64,000 nucleotides of DNA, taken from assembly GCA_913778145.1 (NCBI GenBank), contig CAJYVI010000071.1:91235-155234 (forward strand). Direction: 5' to 3'. The notes below the pieces were generated by a model, which was given only the letters and a program-made list of their open reading frames with translations, was not told where the DNA came from and did not search any database. The DNA is from an uncultured Pseudocitrobacter sp. (lineage in GTDB: Bacteria > Pseudomonadota > Gammaproteobacteria > Enterobacterales > Enterobacteriaceae). The first letter of the stretch is position 1. Each line of letters starts with the position of its first letter. A program made the translations under genes and the position numbers. Shown here one piece after another: positions 1 through 8,356 of this stretch.

Positions 1-302
1 CGAAAATCGGCACCTTCCTTGCAGGGGCGGGCTTCTCGCTAGTGTTCCCGGCGCTTGGCGTGGTGGCGGTGAAGGCCGTGCCGCAGCAAAACCAGGGTTC
101 CGCGCTGGCCACCTATACGGTGTTTATGGATTTATCGCTAGGGATCACCGGGCCGCTCGCCGGGCTGATGATGGCGTGGATGGGCGTATCGACGATTTAC
201 CTGGCCGCTGCCGGGCTGGTGGCGATTGCGCTGCTGCTGGGGTGGCGGCTAAAAAAAAGGCCTCCGGTTGAACAACCGAAGGCCGCGTCGTCGTCAGACT
301 AA
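1..302 (+). CDS. yhhS: MFS transporter YhhS, C-terminal part
   Basis: This is the last 99 codons of a major-facilitator transporter; the start lies before the window. The visible part reads in frame from base 3 and holds the final hydrophobic segments, around ALGVVAVKAVP and the stretch GVSTIYLAAAGLVAIALLLG, followed by a short basic, Ser-rich tail. The sequence matches my memory of the C-terminus of E. coli YhhS, a putative inner-membrane drug/arabinose-type exporter whose substrate is not firmly known. Its neighbour dcrB is convergent, and the two stop codons are adjacent with no spacer. The last codons of yhhS also encode, on the other strand, the terminator hairpin of dcrB. Confidence 0.85.
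   Translation, partial: KIGTFLAGAGFSLVFPALGVVAVKAVPQQNQGSALATYTVFMDLSLGITGPLAGLMMAWMGVSTIYLAAAGLVAIALLLGWRLKKRPPVEQPKAASSSD
251..284 (-). terminator. Rho-independent terminator of dcrB inside yhhS
   Basis: On the minus strand, GGCCTTCGGTTG and CAACCGGAGGCC form a hairpin (259-284) followed by eight T residues (251-258). It lies about 20 bases past the dcrB stop. It is embedded in the end of the yhhS reading frame, so the same bases code for protein on one strand and terminate transcription on the other. Confidence 0.8.
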
Positions 303-860
303 TTAGTTGATAACGATAGTATTGATGATGTTCTCAGCGGCAGTCTGCGCCTGCTGCTGATTATCTGCCGGCAGGGTCACCTGCATGGTCAGCAGCTTAC
401 CGTCGATTTTGCCGAGGATAACGGAAGAGTACGCGGTCTGGCCTTTAGCAGAGATGATGCTGTCCAGCTGTTGCAGCGTGTGGCCTTTCACCTCAATGGA
501 TTTATTGGTCACGACCTGCAACTGCGGGTCGCGGCTGCGTTGCTGCTCTTCCAGACGTTTTGCCATTACGCCGAGGTCTTCATCGGTGTTGTCGCCCACG
601 ATAACGATCACGGCTTTCTGCCCGGTCGCATCGGAGTAGACGTGCATATTGTTGCTCTGGGTACCCATTTTTCCGCTCTGGTCGGTCATATCCGCGGGTA
701 ATGAGAAGCTCAGCTTGCCATCCAGCAGGTTAATCGGCTGCCCGGAGGCGTTGCTCTCTGCCGCTGCACCCTGTGCCGGAGCTTTGGTATCGCTGTTGTC
801 ACAGGCTGCCAGCCCGGCAACCAGCAGGCCAATACCAACGTATTTCACCAATTTGCGCAT
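303..860 (-). CDS. dcrB: Periplasmic lipoprotein DcrB
   Basis: This 185-residue protein starts with a lipoprotein signal peptide: a basic MRKLVK, a hydrophobic stretch, then the lipobox LAAC with the lipidated Cys at position 20. The mature part is hydrophilic and Gln/Asn/Asp-rich, with no other membrane segment. It matches E. coli DcrB in length and sequence. Genetics in E. coli link DcrB to adsorption of phages C1 and C6 and to envelope lipoprotein handling; its molecular role is unclear. It is convergent with yhhS and follows yhhQ on the same strand after 73 bases. Its own terminator lies in the yhhS end. Confidence 0.93.
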   Translation of the reverse strand: MRKLVKYVGIGLLVAGLAACDNSDTKAPAQGAAAESNASGQPINLLDGKLSFSLPADMTDQSGKMGTQSNNMHVYSDATGQKAVIVIVGDNTDEDLGVMAKRLEEQQRSRDPQLQVVTNKSIEVKGHTLQQLDSIISAKGQTAYSSVILGKIDGKLLTMQVTLPADNQQQAQTAAENIINTIVIN

Positions 861-933
861 TGACTTCTTCCTTTCGATAAACGGCCATTAACGGCTCATT
901 CACCCATCTTATCACAACTCGGAAAACGAACCT

Positions 934-1599
934 TTAACCTGGCTGCATTGCTGACAAATCGGATTTGTCTGCCAGGCGTTTCATCAGCATATTCAGCAGC
1001 ACGCCATACATCGGCAGGAAGAAGATGATGCTGATCAGCACTTTAAAGCAGTAATCGACCAGCGCGATTTCCACCCAGTGCTGCGCCATAAACGGGTCGG
1101 TGCTGCGCCAGAAGGCGATGAAGAAGAAGGCCAGCGTATCGCTGATGTTGCCGAACAGCGTCGAGGCCGTCGGCGCAAGCCACCAGTGGCGGCTTTGGCG
1201 CAGGCGGTTAAAGACGTGCACGTCGAGGATCTGCCCCAGCGCATAGGCCATAAAGCTGGCGGCGGCGATACGGGCGACAAACAGGTTGAAGCTTGCCAGC
1301 GCGCCAAAGCCCTGCCACTCACCCATATAGAAAAGTGATGAAATAGCGTAGGAGACCATCAGCGCGGGGATCATCACCGCAAAGACTATACGTCGAGCCA
1401 GCGGCGCGCCAAAGATGCGTACGGTGAGGTCAGTCGCGAGGAAAATAAACGGAAAGCTGAACGCGCCCCAGGTGGTGTGGAAGCCAAAAACAGAAACTGG
1501 CAGCTGCACCAGATAGTTACTGGAGATAATCACAAGCAAATGGAATAGCGATAGCCAAACCAGCGCGTGCTTGCGCTGTACGGATGTAAAGGGAGTCAT
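934..1599 (-). CDS. yhhQ: Queuosine precursor transporter YhhQ
   Basis: This 221-residue inner-membrane protein of the vitamin-uptake-like (VUT/COG1738) family has about six hydrophobic segments, for example ALVWLSLFHLLVII near the N-terminus and VLISIIFFLPMYGVLLN near the C-terminus. In E. coli the family member imports preQ0 and preQ1, the 7-deazaguanine precursors of the tRNA base queuosine. The length equals the E. coli protein. The start at 1599 is preceded by an AAGG Shine-Dalgarno sequence that is also the last element of a predicted preQ1 riboswitch, which supports both the start and the substrate. Confidence 0.92.
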   Translation of the reverse strand: MTPFTSVQRKHALVWLSLFHLLVIISSNYLVQLPVSVFGFHTTWGAFSFPFIFLATDLTVRIFGAPLARRIVFAVMIPALMVSYAISSLFYMGEWQGFGALASFNLFVARIAAASFMAYALGQILDVHVFNRLRQSRHWWLAPTASTLFGNISDTLAFFFIAFWRSTDPFMAQHWVEIALVDYCFKVLISIIFFLPMYGVLLNMLMKRLADKSDLSAMQPG

Positions 1600-1604
1600 A
1601 TTGT

Positions 1605-1636
1605 ACCTTTTTAGCAGTTGGGGTGAGGGAACCCAA
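1605..1636 (-). promoter_or_regulatory. preQ1-I (type III) riboswitch in the yhhQ leader
   Basis: Reading the minus strand, a five-pair stem TTGGG/CCCAA encloses a pyrimidine-rich loop. A candidate ligand-pairing C comes just before the 3' strand of the stem, and an A-rich tail ends in AAGG. This is the layout of the class I preQ1 aptamer, in which loop cytosines pair with the 3' tail to make an H-type pseudoknot. Here the tail AAGG is itself the ribosome-binding site, six bases from the ATG. The ligand-bound fold should therefore hide the Shine-Dalgarno sequence and repress translation. An E. coli yhhQ-leader aptamer of this type has been described, as I recall it. Pairing was read by eye only. 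Confidence 0.75.
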
Positions 1637-1798
1637 TAAAACTGTTCGTATTCTTATCGTTACCTGCGCGATAAGGGAGCGAATGATACTGCTTCCGCGC
1701 GTCATTGCAATGGTTGTTTTTCACGCAATCGTTAACCTGACTTGCGTCACAGAAATCACGGCGTAAACTAAGCCCGATTTTTCTACGGTGAGACTACA

Positions 1799-2044
1799 AT
1801 GACCGATCTGTTCGCCAGCCCAAACCATACTTTAGATGCCCTTGGCCTCCGCTGCCCGGAGCCGGTGATGATGGTGCGCAAAACCGTGCGCACGATGCCT
1901 GTGGGCGAAACGTTGCTGATTATTGCCGACGACCCGGCAACCACCCGCGATATTCCGGGGTTTTGCACCTTTATGGAACACGAACTGGTCGCTAAAGAGA
2001 CGGATAGCCTGCCTTATCGTTATTTGATTCGTAAATTGAGTTAA
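1799..2044 (+). CDS. tusA: Sulfur carrier protein TusA
   Basis: This 81-residue cytoplasmic protein of the TusA/SirA family carries the hallmark Cys-Pro motif LRCPEPV with the persulfide-bearing Cys at position 19. It accepts sulfur from the cysteine desulfurase IscS and passes it to TusBCD for 2-thiolation of tRNA wobble uridine, and it also supplies sulfur for molybdopterin. It is divergent from yhhQ with a 199-base gap, so two genes for modified tRNA bases share one intergenic region. It is convergent with zntA. Length and sequence fit E. coli TusA without gaps. Confidence 0.96.
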   Translation: MTDLFASPNHTLDALGLRCPEPVMMVRKTVRTMPVGETLLIIADDPATTRDIPGFCTFMEHELVAKETDSLPYRYLIRKLS

Positions 2045-2062
2045 GGTGGATCACCGCCTGTT

Positions 2063-2100
2063 CCCCTCACCCTAACCCTCTCCCCAGAGGGGCGAGGGGA
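2063..2100. repeat. CCCTC-GAGGG dyad repeat, degenerate copy
   Basis: An imperfect palindrome (CCCTCACC...CTCTCCCC, then GAGGGGCGAGGGG) sits between the convergent tusA and zntA. It is followed by a decayed copy of the spacer seen in the full elements at 27190 and 61993 (GACCGATCGTGC versus GACTGATTGTGC). The remaining 160 bases up to zntA show nothing recognisable. Confidence 0.6.
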
Positions 2101-2263
2101 CCGATCGTGCTCAGTATTGCGGTTTGCGATCGGCCTGGAGCATGGATAAAGCGTGTACGCTGTATGCGGCACGCAAGTGTAATGGAATCCTACGAGTCTG
2201 GTATTTTATCGCTTCGCAGGACTCACCGTATGTCATGGTCAGGATGGCAGCAATCCGGAAAAA

Positions 2264-4462
2264 TTAGCTCCTTTTTCGCAATAGTCGCAGCGCGTTCAGC
2301 GTGACCAGCACCGTTGCCCCGGTATCCGCCAGCACCGCAAGCCACAGCCCGGTCATGCCGAGCAGGGTGGTGACGAGGAAAATACCTTTCAAACCCAGCG
2401 CGATGGCGATGTTTTGTCGCACGTTGGCGTGAGTCGCACGCGCCAGACGCAGCATTTGCGCCAGGCTGGTTAAGCGGTTGTGCGTCAGCGCGGCATCAGC
2501 GGTTTCCAGCGCCACGTCGCTGCCGCTACCCATCGCAATGCCAATGGTAGAAGCCTTCATGGCTGGCGCATCGTTAATACCGTCGCCGACCATCGCCAGC
2601 GGTGCTTTCGCATTCAACGCCGTGACCTCGTTGACTTTATCCGCTGGCAACAGCCCGGCGCGGAATTCCAGCCCCAGTTCGCCCGCGATGGCTGCCGCTG
2701 CGCGCGGGTTATCGCCGGTGAGGATAATGCCCTGAATGCCTAGCGTATGCAGGGTATCGATGGCTTCGCGGGCGTCGTCACGTAGCGTATCGCGCAGTGC
2801 CAGAATACCCAGTAGTGTGTCGTTACAAGTGACCAGCACCACGGTATTGCCCTGGCTTTCCAGTTGCTGAATTTGTGCCTGGTGTGCGTCGGCGGGGAAT
2901 TTCCCGGCGGCGCAGATAACAACGTGCTCGCCCGCCACCTGGGCTTCGATACCGGAGCCAACCAACGTGCGTTGTCCCGTTGCCTGTTGCAGCGGTAACT
3001 CGCGCAGCGCTGCTTCACGAATTATCGCCAGTGCCAGCGGGTGTGTGGAACCTTGCTCTACCGTAGCTGCCAGCCCCAATACCGCGTCTTCGGTGGCATT
3101 CGCCGTCGGAATGACTGCCGTCACCTGCGGTTTGCCGACGGTCAGGGTGCCGGTTTTATCGAACGCCACCTGCTGCACGCGTCCCAGCTGTTCCAGCGCC
3201 GCGCCGCCCTTAATCAACGCGCCATAACGTGCGGCGGTTGCCAGGCCAGAGGTAATTGCCGCCGGCGTGGAGATTACCAGTGCGCACGGGCAGCCAATCA
3301 GCAGCAGCGTCAGACCTTTATAAATCCACTCCAGCCATGGCGCGGAAAAGGCCAGCGGCGGCACCAGCGCAACCAGCAGCGCCACGACCATAATCGCCGG
3401 GGTGTAGATACGGCTGAACCGGTCAATAAAGCGCTCAATCGGCGCGCGGCGCTCTTCCGCTTCTTCAATTAAACGCAGAATGCGGTCGATAGCGCTGTCG
3501 CCGGGCTGTGAGGTTACGGTGATTTGCACCAGACGATCGACACTGGTGGCTCCGGCGCTGACGCGCTCGCCCGCACTGTGTTCCACCGGAATAGATTCAC
3601 CGGTTAAGGCGCTTTCATCAAAGCTGGCAAAGGGAGAAAGCAGCGTGCCGTCGGCAGGTAAGCGCCCGCCAGCGGCTACTTCAATTACATCGCCAGGGCG
3701 TAAATCCTGCTGCGCGACGGTTTCACGCTGGTCGCCACTTACGCGCACGGCGGTATCGGGTTTCAGCGCCATCAGCGCGCTCACGCCCTGACGTGCACGG
3801 GTCGCCGCCCAGCCTTCGAGTCGTTCGCCGATTAAAAACAGCAGCAACACCATCGCCGCTTCAGCCGTCGCGCCAATAAACAGCGCACCGAGAGCCGCGA
3901 TACTCATCAGCGTTTCAATGGCAAACCAGCTGCCGCTTTTGATCAGGCGTAACGCCTGACGCGCCACCGGATAGAGGCCGACCAGCGTCGTCGCGATAAA
4001 CGCGGCATTGCCGAGCGGGTGATTGAAATGCTCCAGCCCCCAACTGATAACCATCAGCAGCGTCAGCAGAATGAGGGGGAGATTTTCGCGCAGCCGGGAA
4101 GGGGCTTGTTCCGTTTTTGGTGCGTTTTCGCCGCGCAGCGTGTACCCGGCAGCGGTGACCGCGCGTTCAACCTGGTCGCGAATGTCGTTATCGGCATCGA
4201 CCAGCAGCTTTTCGGTGGCGAACAGCACTTTGACCTGTTTAACCCCGGGGATCTGGCTTACCGCCGTTTCGACTTTGCGGGCGCAGGCGGCGCAGTCCAT
4301 ACCATCGACAAGCCAACTGTAGCGGGCATCCGGCAGGCTGTCGGCAACGGTTGATGCGCACGCGCCGTCGCAGCAGCAGTCGTCCGTTTTGGCAGGCGCA
4401 GGGGTAAACTTCAGCGAGGAAAACTGCGGCGCTTTAGCGGGCTTCGTCTCTGGAGTCGACAT
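2264..4462 (-). CDS. zntA: Zn(II)/Cd(II)/Pb(II)-exporting P1B-type ATPase ZntA
   Basis: This 732-residue heavy-metal ATPase equals E. coli ZntA in length. The N-terminus holds an extra metal-binding Cys cluster (DCCCDGAC, about residues 28-35) and a heavy-metal-associated domain with GMDCAAC. The core shows TGES in the actuator domain, the membrane metal site CPC, the phosphorylation motif DKTGTLT (about residue 436) and GDGINDAP. The C-terminal membrane helix keeps DTG, whose Asp (about 714) defines the Zn/Cd/Pb class. It pumps metal out of the cytoplasm at the cost of ATP. A MerR-type operator lies directly upstream, consistent with ZntR control. Confidence 0.97.
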   Translation of the reverse strand: MSTPETKPAKAPQFSSLKFTPAPAKTDDCCCDGACASTVADSLPDARYSWLVDGMDCAACARKVETAVSQIPGVKQVKVLFATEKLLVDADNDIRDQVERAVTAAGYTLRGENAPKTEQAPSRLRENLPLILLTLLMVISWGLEHFNHPLGNAAFIATTLVGLYPVARQALRLIKSGSWFAIETLMSIAALGALFIGATAEAAMVLLLFLIGERLEGWAATRARQGVSALMALKPDTAVRVSGDQRETVAQQDLRPGDVIEVAAGGRLPADGTLLSPFASFDESALTGESIPVEHSAGERVSAGATSVDRLVQITVTSQPGDSAIDRILRLIEEAEERRAPIERFIDRFSRIYTPAIMVVALLVALVPPLAFSAPWLEWIYKGLTLLLIGCPCALVISTPAAITSGLATAARYGALIKGGAALEQLGRVQQVAFDKTGTLTVGKPQVTAVIPTANATEDAVLGLAATVEQGSTHPLALAIIREAALRELPLQQATGQRTLVGSGIEAQVAGEHVVICAAGKFPADAHQAQIQQLESQGNTVVLVTCNDTLLGILALRDTLRDDAREAIDTLHTLGIQGIILTGDNPRAAAAIAGELGLEFRAGLLPADKVNEVTALNAKAPLAMVGDGINDAPAMKASTIGIAMGSGSDVALETADAALTHNRLTSLAQMLRLARATHANVRQNIAIALGLKGIFLVTTLLGMTGLWLAVLADTGATVLVTLNALRLLRKRS

Positions 4463-4500
4463 GGTATCCTCCGGTTAATGATCGTTGTTTCATTAAACGC

Positions 4501-4532
4501 AGCATACACTCTGGAGTCGACTCCAGAGTCAA
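4501..4532 (-). promoter_or_regulatory. zntA promoter with ZntR operator
   Basis: On the minus strand the -35 TTGACT (4527-4532) and -10 TATGCT (4501-4506) are separated by 20 bases, too long for ordinary sigma-70 use. The spacer holds a perfect 22-base palindrome (4508-4529; half-site ACTCTGGAGTC). This is the classical MerR-family arrangement, in which the metal-loaded regulator untwists the DNA to activate. ZntR is the expected regulator; its gene is not in the window. Confidence 0.92.
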
Positions 4533-4540
4533 GCGCCATT

Positions 4541-5167
4541 TTACAGATAAAGGGCGCGGACGATTAAAAAGTGCCCGGCAAAGTAGCAGGCCGACGAAAT
4601 GGCGTTATCGGCGCGGAAGCGGTAGCGATAGTGGCTGACCAGCCAGACGATATTGCCCAGCAACAGCAGTGCCGCACCTACGAAGCCTGAAAGCGCCGGG
4701 CTGGTAGGACGCAGGAACCACAGTTCACCTGCCAGCCAGACCATCACCAGCGTCATGGCGATAAAGGTGGCGACTGGAATACGCAGCTCTTCCAGTTTGC
4801 TCCAGATAACGGCCAGCAGCAGCGCACCAATGACCAGCAGCACCAGCGGCAGCGGCCAGAAGAAGCTGAGGGTCATCTGGCTGGCAAACCAAATGGTGTA
4901 CAGCAGATGCGACAGGAAGAATGCGCCGATGGCATAGAGCAGGCGCTGGCGCGGCAGTAGCGTTAGCGCATCGCCAACCAGTGAGGCGCAAAGCCCCGCC
5001 ACCACCAGATAACCAACCGCCTCAAACATCGGTGCTTGCCAGGCGAGAAACAGAAGAAGAATGAGGGTGACCGGTTTAAATACCCAGCGCTGCCAGACCG
5101 GGCCACGGTAGGATGCATCGACATAAAGCCATGCGGATAAGCAGACAGCAATAAACGACCAAAGCAT
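4541..5167 (-). CDS. yhhN: YhhN family membrane protein
   Basis: This 208-residue polytopic inner-membrane protein has about seven or eight hydrophobic segments, beginning with [15 protein letters not shown] and ending in [15 protein letters not shown]. It belongs to the YhhN/TMEM86 family. Some animal members are lysoplasmalogenases, but the bacterial role is not established and enteric bacteria lack plasmalogens, so no reaction is claimed. Length agrees with E. coli YhhN. It lies just upstream of the zntA promoter on the same strand as zntA and is divergent from yhhM. Confidence 0.85.
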   Translation of the reverse strand: MLWSFIAVCLSAWLYVDASYRGPVWQRWVFKPVTLILLLFLAWQAPMFEAVGYLVVAGLCASLVGDALTLLPRQRLLYAIGAFFLSHLLYTIWFASQMTLSFFWPLPLVLLVIGALLLAVIWSKLEELRIPVATFIAMTLVMVWLAGELWFLRPTSPALSGFVGAALLLLGNIVWLVSHYRYRFRADNAISSACYFAGHFLIVRALYL

Positions 5168-5302
5168 ATTATGTCCCTGTTATCATTAGTGGGGTATTAC
5201 ACGCGTTGTCCTGGTCTTCAGTGTAGTGTTCATGAGCGCCTAATGACAATCGCCTTCCATGCCGTATCGCCCGAATTCCGTAAATTCCTATGAGATGTGA
5301 TG

Positions 5303-5671
5303 ATGAGTAAGATGCCGTTATTTTTTGTCGTCGTGGTCGCAATTATCGTGATTGCCGCATCGTTTCGCTATGTACAGCAGCGGCGGGAAAAACAGGAAAA
5401 CGAGGCTGCGCCGCTGATGCAAAAGCGCGTCACGGTCAGTAACAAGCGGGAAAAAGTGCTTAACGATCGTCGCTCGCGCCAGCAAACGGCGATCCCGGCG
5501 GGCAGTTCAATGCGCTATGACGTGAGCTTTAAACCGGAGCAGGGCGGGCTGGAGATGCATTTTCGCCTCGACGAGGCGCAGTATCATGCGCTGACGGTGG
5601 GCGACAAAGGCATGCTGAGCTATAAAGGTTCGCGGTTTGTGGCGTTTGAGGCAGAGAGTTCGGGGCAGTGA
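5303..5671 (+). CDS. yhhM: DUF2500 membrane protein YhhM
   Basis: This is a small protein of 122 residues with one N-terminal membrane segment (PLFFVVVVAIIVIAASFRYV) and a basic, hydrophilic remainder, presumably a membrane-anchored domain. The motif VSNKREKVLNDRRSRQQ and the tail YHALTVGDKGMLSYKG match E. coli YhhM (119 residues). Two ATG codons stand in tandem (5300 and 5303). I chose 5303 because it gives the E. coli-like start MSK and lies eight bases after a TGAG ribosome site. The function is unknown. It is convergent with yhhL across a REP element. Confidence 0.82.
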   Translation: MSKMPLFFVVVVAIIVIAASFRYVQQRREKQENEAAPLMQKRVTVSNKREKVLNDRRSRQQTAIPAGSSMRYDVSFKPEQGGLEMHFRLDEAQYHALTVGDKGMLSYKGSRFVAFEAESSGQ

Positions 5672-5679
5672 TGGTGGTT

Positions 5680-5754
5680 GTCGGGTGGCGCTGCGCTTAC
5701 CCGACCTACGGTTTGCACGCATTTGTAGGCCGGATAAGCGCAGCGCCATCCGGC
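5680..5754. repeat. REP/BIME pair between yhhM and yhhL
   Basis: Two inverted repetitive extragenic palindromes face each other: GTCGGGTGGCGCTGCGC...ACCCGACCTAC and GTAGGCCGGATAAGCGCAGC...ATCCGGC. They fill the gap between convergent genes, the usual location. Confidence 0.88.
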
Positions 5755-5767
5755 AAAAAAACGCACA

Positions 5768-6040
5768 TTACTTCTTCTTCGGCGTAATCTTTTTCTGCCA
5801 CACCAGCAACTCAAAAACGCCAAACAGGAAGATGCGTATCTTCTCCGCTTTGCTCATCGGCGTGCCGTCTTTCGGGATGGTGGACTGCAACAACGCCAAC
5901 TGCATGCCGTGCATCAGCACCATAAACACCAGCGCGACGTTAACGAAAATATTCAGCGGGCGCGGGAAAGGCTGGAAAAGATTGAGCACTAAAAACGCCC
6001 ATACGCACAGCATCAGCAACCGACCCAGATTAATCAGCAT
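5768..6040 (-). CDS. yhhL: DUF1145 membrane protein YhhL
   Basis: This 90-residue protein has two hydrophobic segments (LLMLCVWAFLVLNLF and NIFVNVALVFMVLMHGM) and a basic C-terminus ending KKITPKKK. It matches E. coli YhhL (89 residues). The start at 6040 (MLINLGRLL) follows GGAG and overlaps the last 11 bases of rsmD, which points to translational coupling. An upstream in-frame start would add 21 unrelated residues and is less likely. The function is unknown. Confidence 0.85.
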   Translation of the reverse strand: MLINLGRLLMLCVWAFLVLNLFQPFPRPLNIFVNVALVFMVLMHGMQLALLQSTIPKDGTPMSKAEKIRIFLFGVFELLVWQKKITPKKK

Positions 6041-6626
6041 CCTTTTCTCCTTGTGCTTCACGATGGTACAGGCGATATGCCACCTGACCGGCGACCTTCT
6101 CACGGTGCAGTTCCCAGCTTACCGGCACCGCTGGCAGGCCATTTTCCACTTCGCTTTCAACATAGATAAGCGCATCGTCCGCCAGCCAGCCGTTGTTCTC
6201 CAGCAGGGCGAGCGTTTCAGCAAGCAGCCCTTTACGGAACGGCGGATCGACAAAAACGATATCATGCGGCGTGCCCGGCTGATTGAGAAATGAGAGCGTA
6301 TTCGTATTCACGACTTTGCCCTGATTCGCCTTCAGCGTGGCGAGATTTTTCTGCAACTGCTGGGCGACCTGTTTGTCCATCTCCAGCAGCGTTGCGCCCG
6401 CGGCATAACGTGACAGCGCTTCCAGCCCGAGCGCGCCGCTTCCGGCGAAGCAGTCCAGACACCGGGCATCGACCATTGACGGTGCCAGCCAGTTAAACAG
6501 GGTTTCGCGCACGCGATCGGTGGTGGGGCGAAGGCCAGGGCTGTCCGGAACCGGTAATTTTCGGCCACGCCATTGGCCGCCGATAATTCGGATCTGACCG
6601 CTGCCCGCAGAGGTTGGTTTCTTCAT
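6030..6626 (-). CDS. rsmD: 16S rRNA (guanine966-N2)-methyltransferase RsmD
   Basis: This 198-residue SAM-dependent methyltransferase has the N-terminal sequence GQIRIIGGQWRGRKLPV. The SAM-binding motif I is LDCFAGSGALGLEALSR (about residues 57-73), and the catalytic motif IV is DIVFVDPPF, the DPPF form used by N2-guanine and N6-adenine methylases. It methylates G966 in the 30S P-site region during ribosome assembly. It is divergent from ftsY across 192 bases and co-directional and overlapping with yhhL. Confidence 0.95.
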   Translation of the reverse strand: MKKPTSAGSGQIRIIGGQWRGRKLPVPDSPGLRPTTDRVRETLFNWLAPSMVDARCLDCFAGSGALGLEALSRYAAGATLLEMDKQVAQQLQKNLATLKANQGKVVNTNTLSFLNQPGTPHDIVFVDPPFRKGLLAETLALLENNGWLADDALIYVESEVENGLPAVPVSWELHREKVAGQVAYRLYHREAQGEKDAD

Positions 6627-6818
6627 TTTATTGCTCAGGTCGCTCTTTTGGCCTGCTATTCTAACGATCTGCTGACTTCGGCGAAACCTTAATCCGCAGG
6701 CGGTGATGCGCGCCGCGTTAAGTGGTAGACTAACCGACTAATTTCATCATTATTTTAGCTTTCGCCCCTGTTATGGCGAAACGGCGCCATAAATAAACCG
6801 CGAGGAGTTAAGTCGCAA

Positions 6819-8354
6819 ATGGCAAAAGAGAAGAAACGTGGCTTTTTTTCCTGGCTGGGCTTTGGGCAAAAAGAACAGCAGCAGGACGTTGAATCTGAAC
6901 AAAAAATTGAAGAACAGGCGGCAGTAGAAACGCAGCCTGAGCAGGATGATGCGGCGGTTGTCGAGGTACCTGCTGAACACACTCAGCAGGAGAGCGAAGC
7001 GTTCGCTGCCGAGGTGGTTGAGGTGACCGAAGAGGTTGCGGAGAGCGAAAAGCCGCAGCCGGTTGAGCCTGAAGCCGTGCCAGAAGCGGTAATTGAGCAC
7101 GAAGAGCTGCCGCTGCCGGAAGAGATTGCGCAAGATATTGCCGAGCCGGAAGTGCAGCCGGAAGAGGTTATCGTTGAAGAGGTAATTGAACCTGTTCAGG
7201 AAGCCGAACCGCTGGTTGAAGAGCCAGTCGTTGAAACACCGGTTGCTGAAGAACCCGCAGTCGTAGAGCCTGTCGCCGAAGAAATCCTCGTTGAAGACGA
7301 GCCGGTGATTAGCGATGAAGAGCTCGACGCGCAGGCGCTGGCCGCTGCTGATGCTGCAGAAAACGCCATTGACGATGAAACCGTTGAAGCTCCGCAGGAT
7401 CAGCCTGAGCAACAGGAACAAGAAAAACCGACCAAAGAAGGTTTCTTCGCGCGCCTGAAACGCAGCCTTCTGAAAACAAAAGAAAACCTCGGTTCCGGAT
7501 TTATCAGTCTGTTCCGTGGCAAGAAAATCGACGATGATCTGTTTGAGGAGCTGGAAGAGCAACTGCTGATCGCTGACGTCGGTGTCGATACCACTCGTAA
7601 AATCATCAGCAGCCTCACCGAAAGCGCCAGCCGCAAACAGCTTCGCGATGCCGAAGCCCTTTACGGCCTGTTGAAAGATGAAATGGGCGATATTCTCGCA
7701 AAAGTGGATGAACCGCTTAATATTGAAGGCAAAACCCCGTTCGTCATTCTGATGGTTGGCGTCAACGGCGTGGGTAAAACCACCACCATCGGTAAGCTGG
7801 CGCGTCAGTTCGAGCAGCAGGGCAAATCGGTGATGCTGGCGGCGGGTGATACCTTCCGCGCGGCGGCGGTAGAACAGCTGCAGGTGTGGGGCCAGCGTAA
7901 CAATATTCCAGTGGTCGCGCAGCACACGGGCGCGGACTCTGCATCGGTGATTTTCGATGCTATTCAGGCGGCGAAGGCGCGTAATATCGACGTGCTCATC
8001 GCCGATACCGCAGGGCGACTGCAGAACAAATCGCACCTGATGGAAGAGCTGAAGAAAATCGTCCGCGTGATGAAAAAACTCGACGTTGAAGCGCCGCATG
8101 AGGTGATGCTGACGATTGACGCCAGCACCGGTCAGAACGCGATTAGCCAGGCCAAACTGTTCCATGAAGCCGTTGGCCTGACGGGGATTACGCTCACCAA
8201 ACTGGACGGTACCGCGAAGGGTGGGGTTATCTTCTCGGTGGCTGACCAGTTCGGTATTCCGATTCGCTATATCGGCGTCGGCGAACGTATCGAGGACTTG
8301 CGTCCGTTTAAAGCGGGCGATTTTATTGAGGCACTTTTTGCCCGAGAGGACTAA
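6819..8354 (+). CDS. ftsY: Signal recognition particle receptor FtsY
   Basis: This 511-residue SRP GTPase receptor targets nascent inner-membrane proteins to the translocon. Residues 1 to about 205 form the acidic A domain, rich in Glu, Val and Pro, with an N-terminal basic amphipathic start MAKEKKRGFFSWLGF that binds lipid. The N domain follows near residue 210. The G domain has G1 GVNGVGKTTT, the DTFRAAA insertion-box motif, G3 DTAGR and G4 TKLDGTAKGG. It is slightly longer than E. coli FtsY (497), with the difference in the low-complexity A domain. It heads ftsYEX; ftsE starts two bases after its stop. Confidence 0.98.
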   Translation: MAKEKKRGFFSWLGFGQKEQQQDVESEQKIEEQAAVETQPEQDDAAVVEVPAEHTQQESEAFAAEVVEVTEEVAESEKPQPVEPEAVPEAVIEHEELPLPEEIAQDIAEPEVQPEEVIVEEVIEPVQEAEPLVEEPVVETPVAEEPAVVEPVAEEILVEDEPVISDEELDAQALAAADAAENAIDDETVEAPQDQPEQQEQEKPTKEGFFARLKRSLLKTKENLGSGFISLFRGKKIDDDLFEELEEQLLIADVGVDTTRKIISSLTESASRKQLRDAEALYGLLKDEMGDILAKVDEPLNIEGKTPFVILMVGVNGVGKTTTIGKLARQFEQQGKSVMLAAGDTFRAAAVEQLQVWGQRNNIPVVAQHTGADSASVIFDAIQAAKARNIDVLIADTAGRLQNKSHLMEELKKIVRVMKKLDVEAPHEVMLTIDASTGQNAISQAKLFHEAVGLTGITLTKLDGTAKGGVIFSVADQFGIPIRYIGVGERIEDLRPFKAGDFIEALFARED

Positions 8355-8356
8355 CA

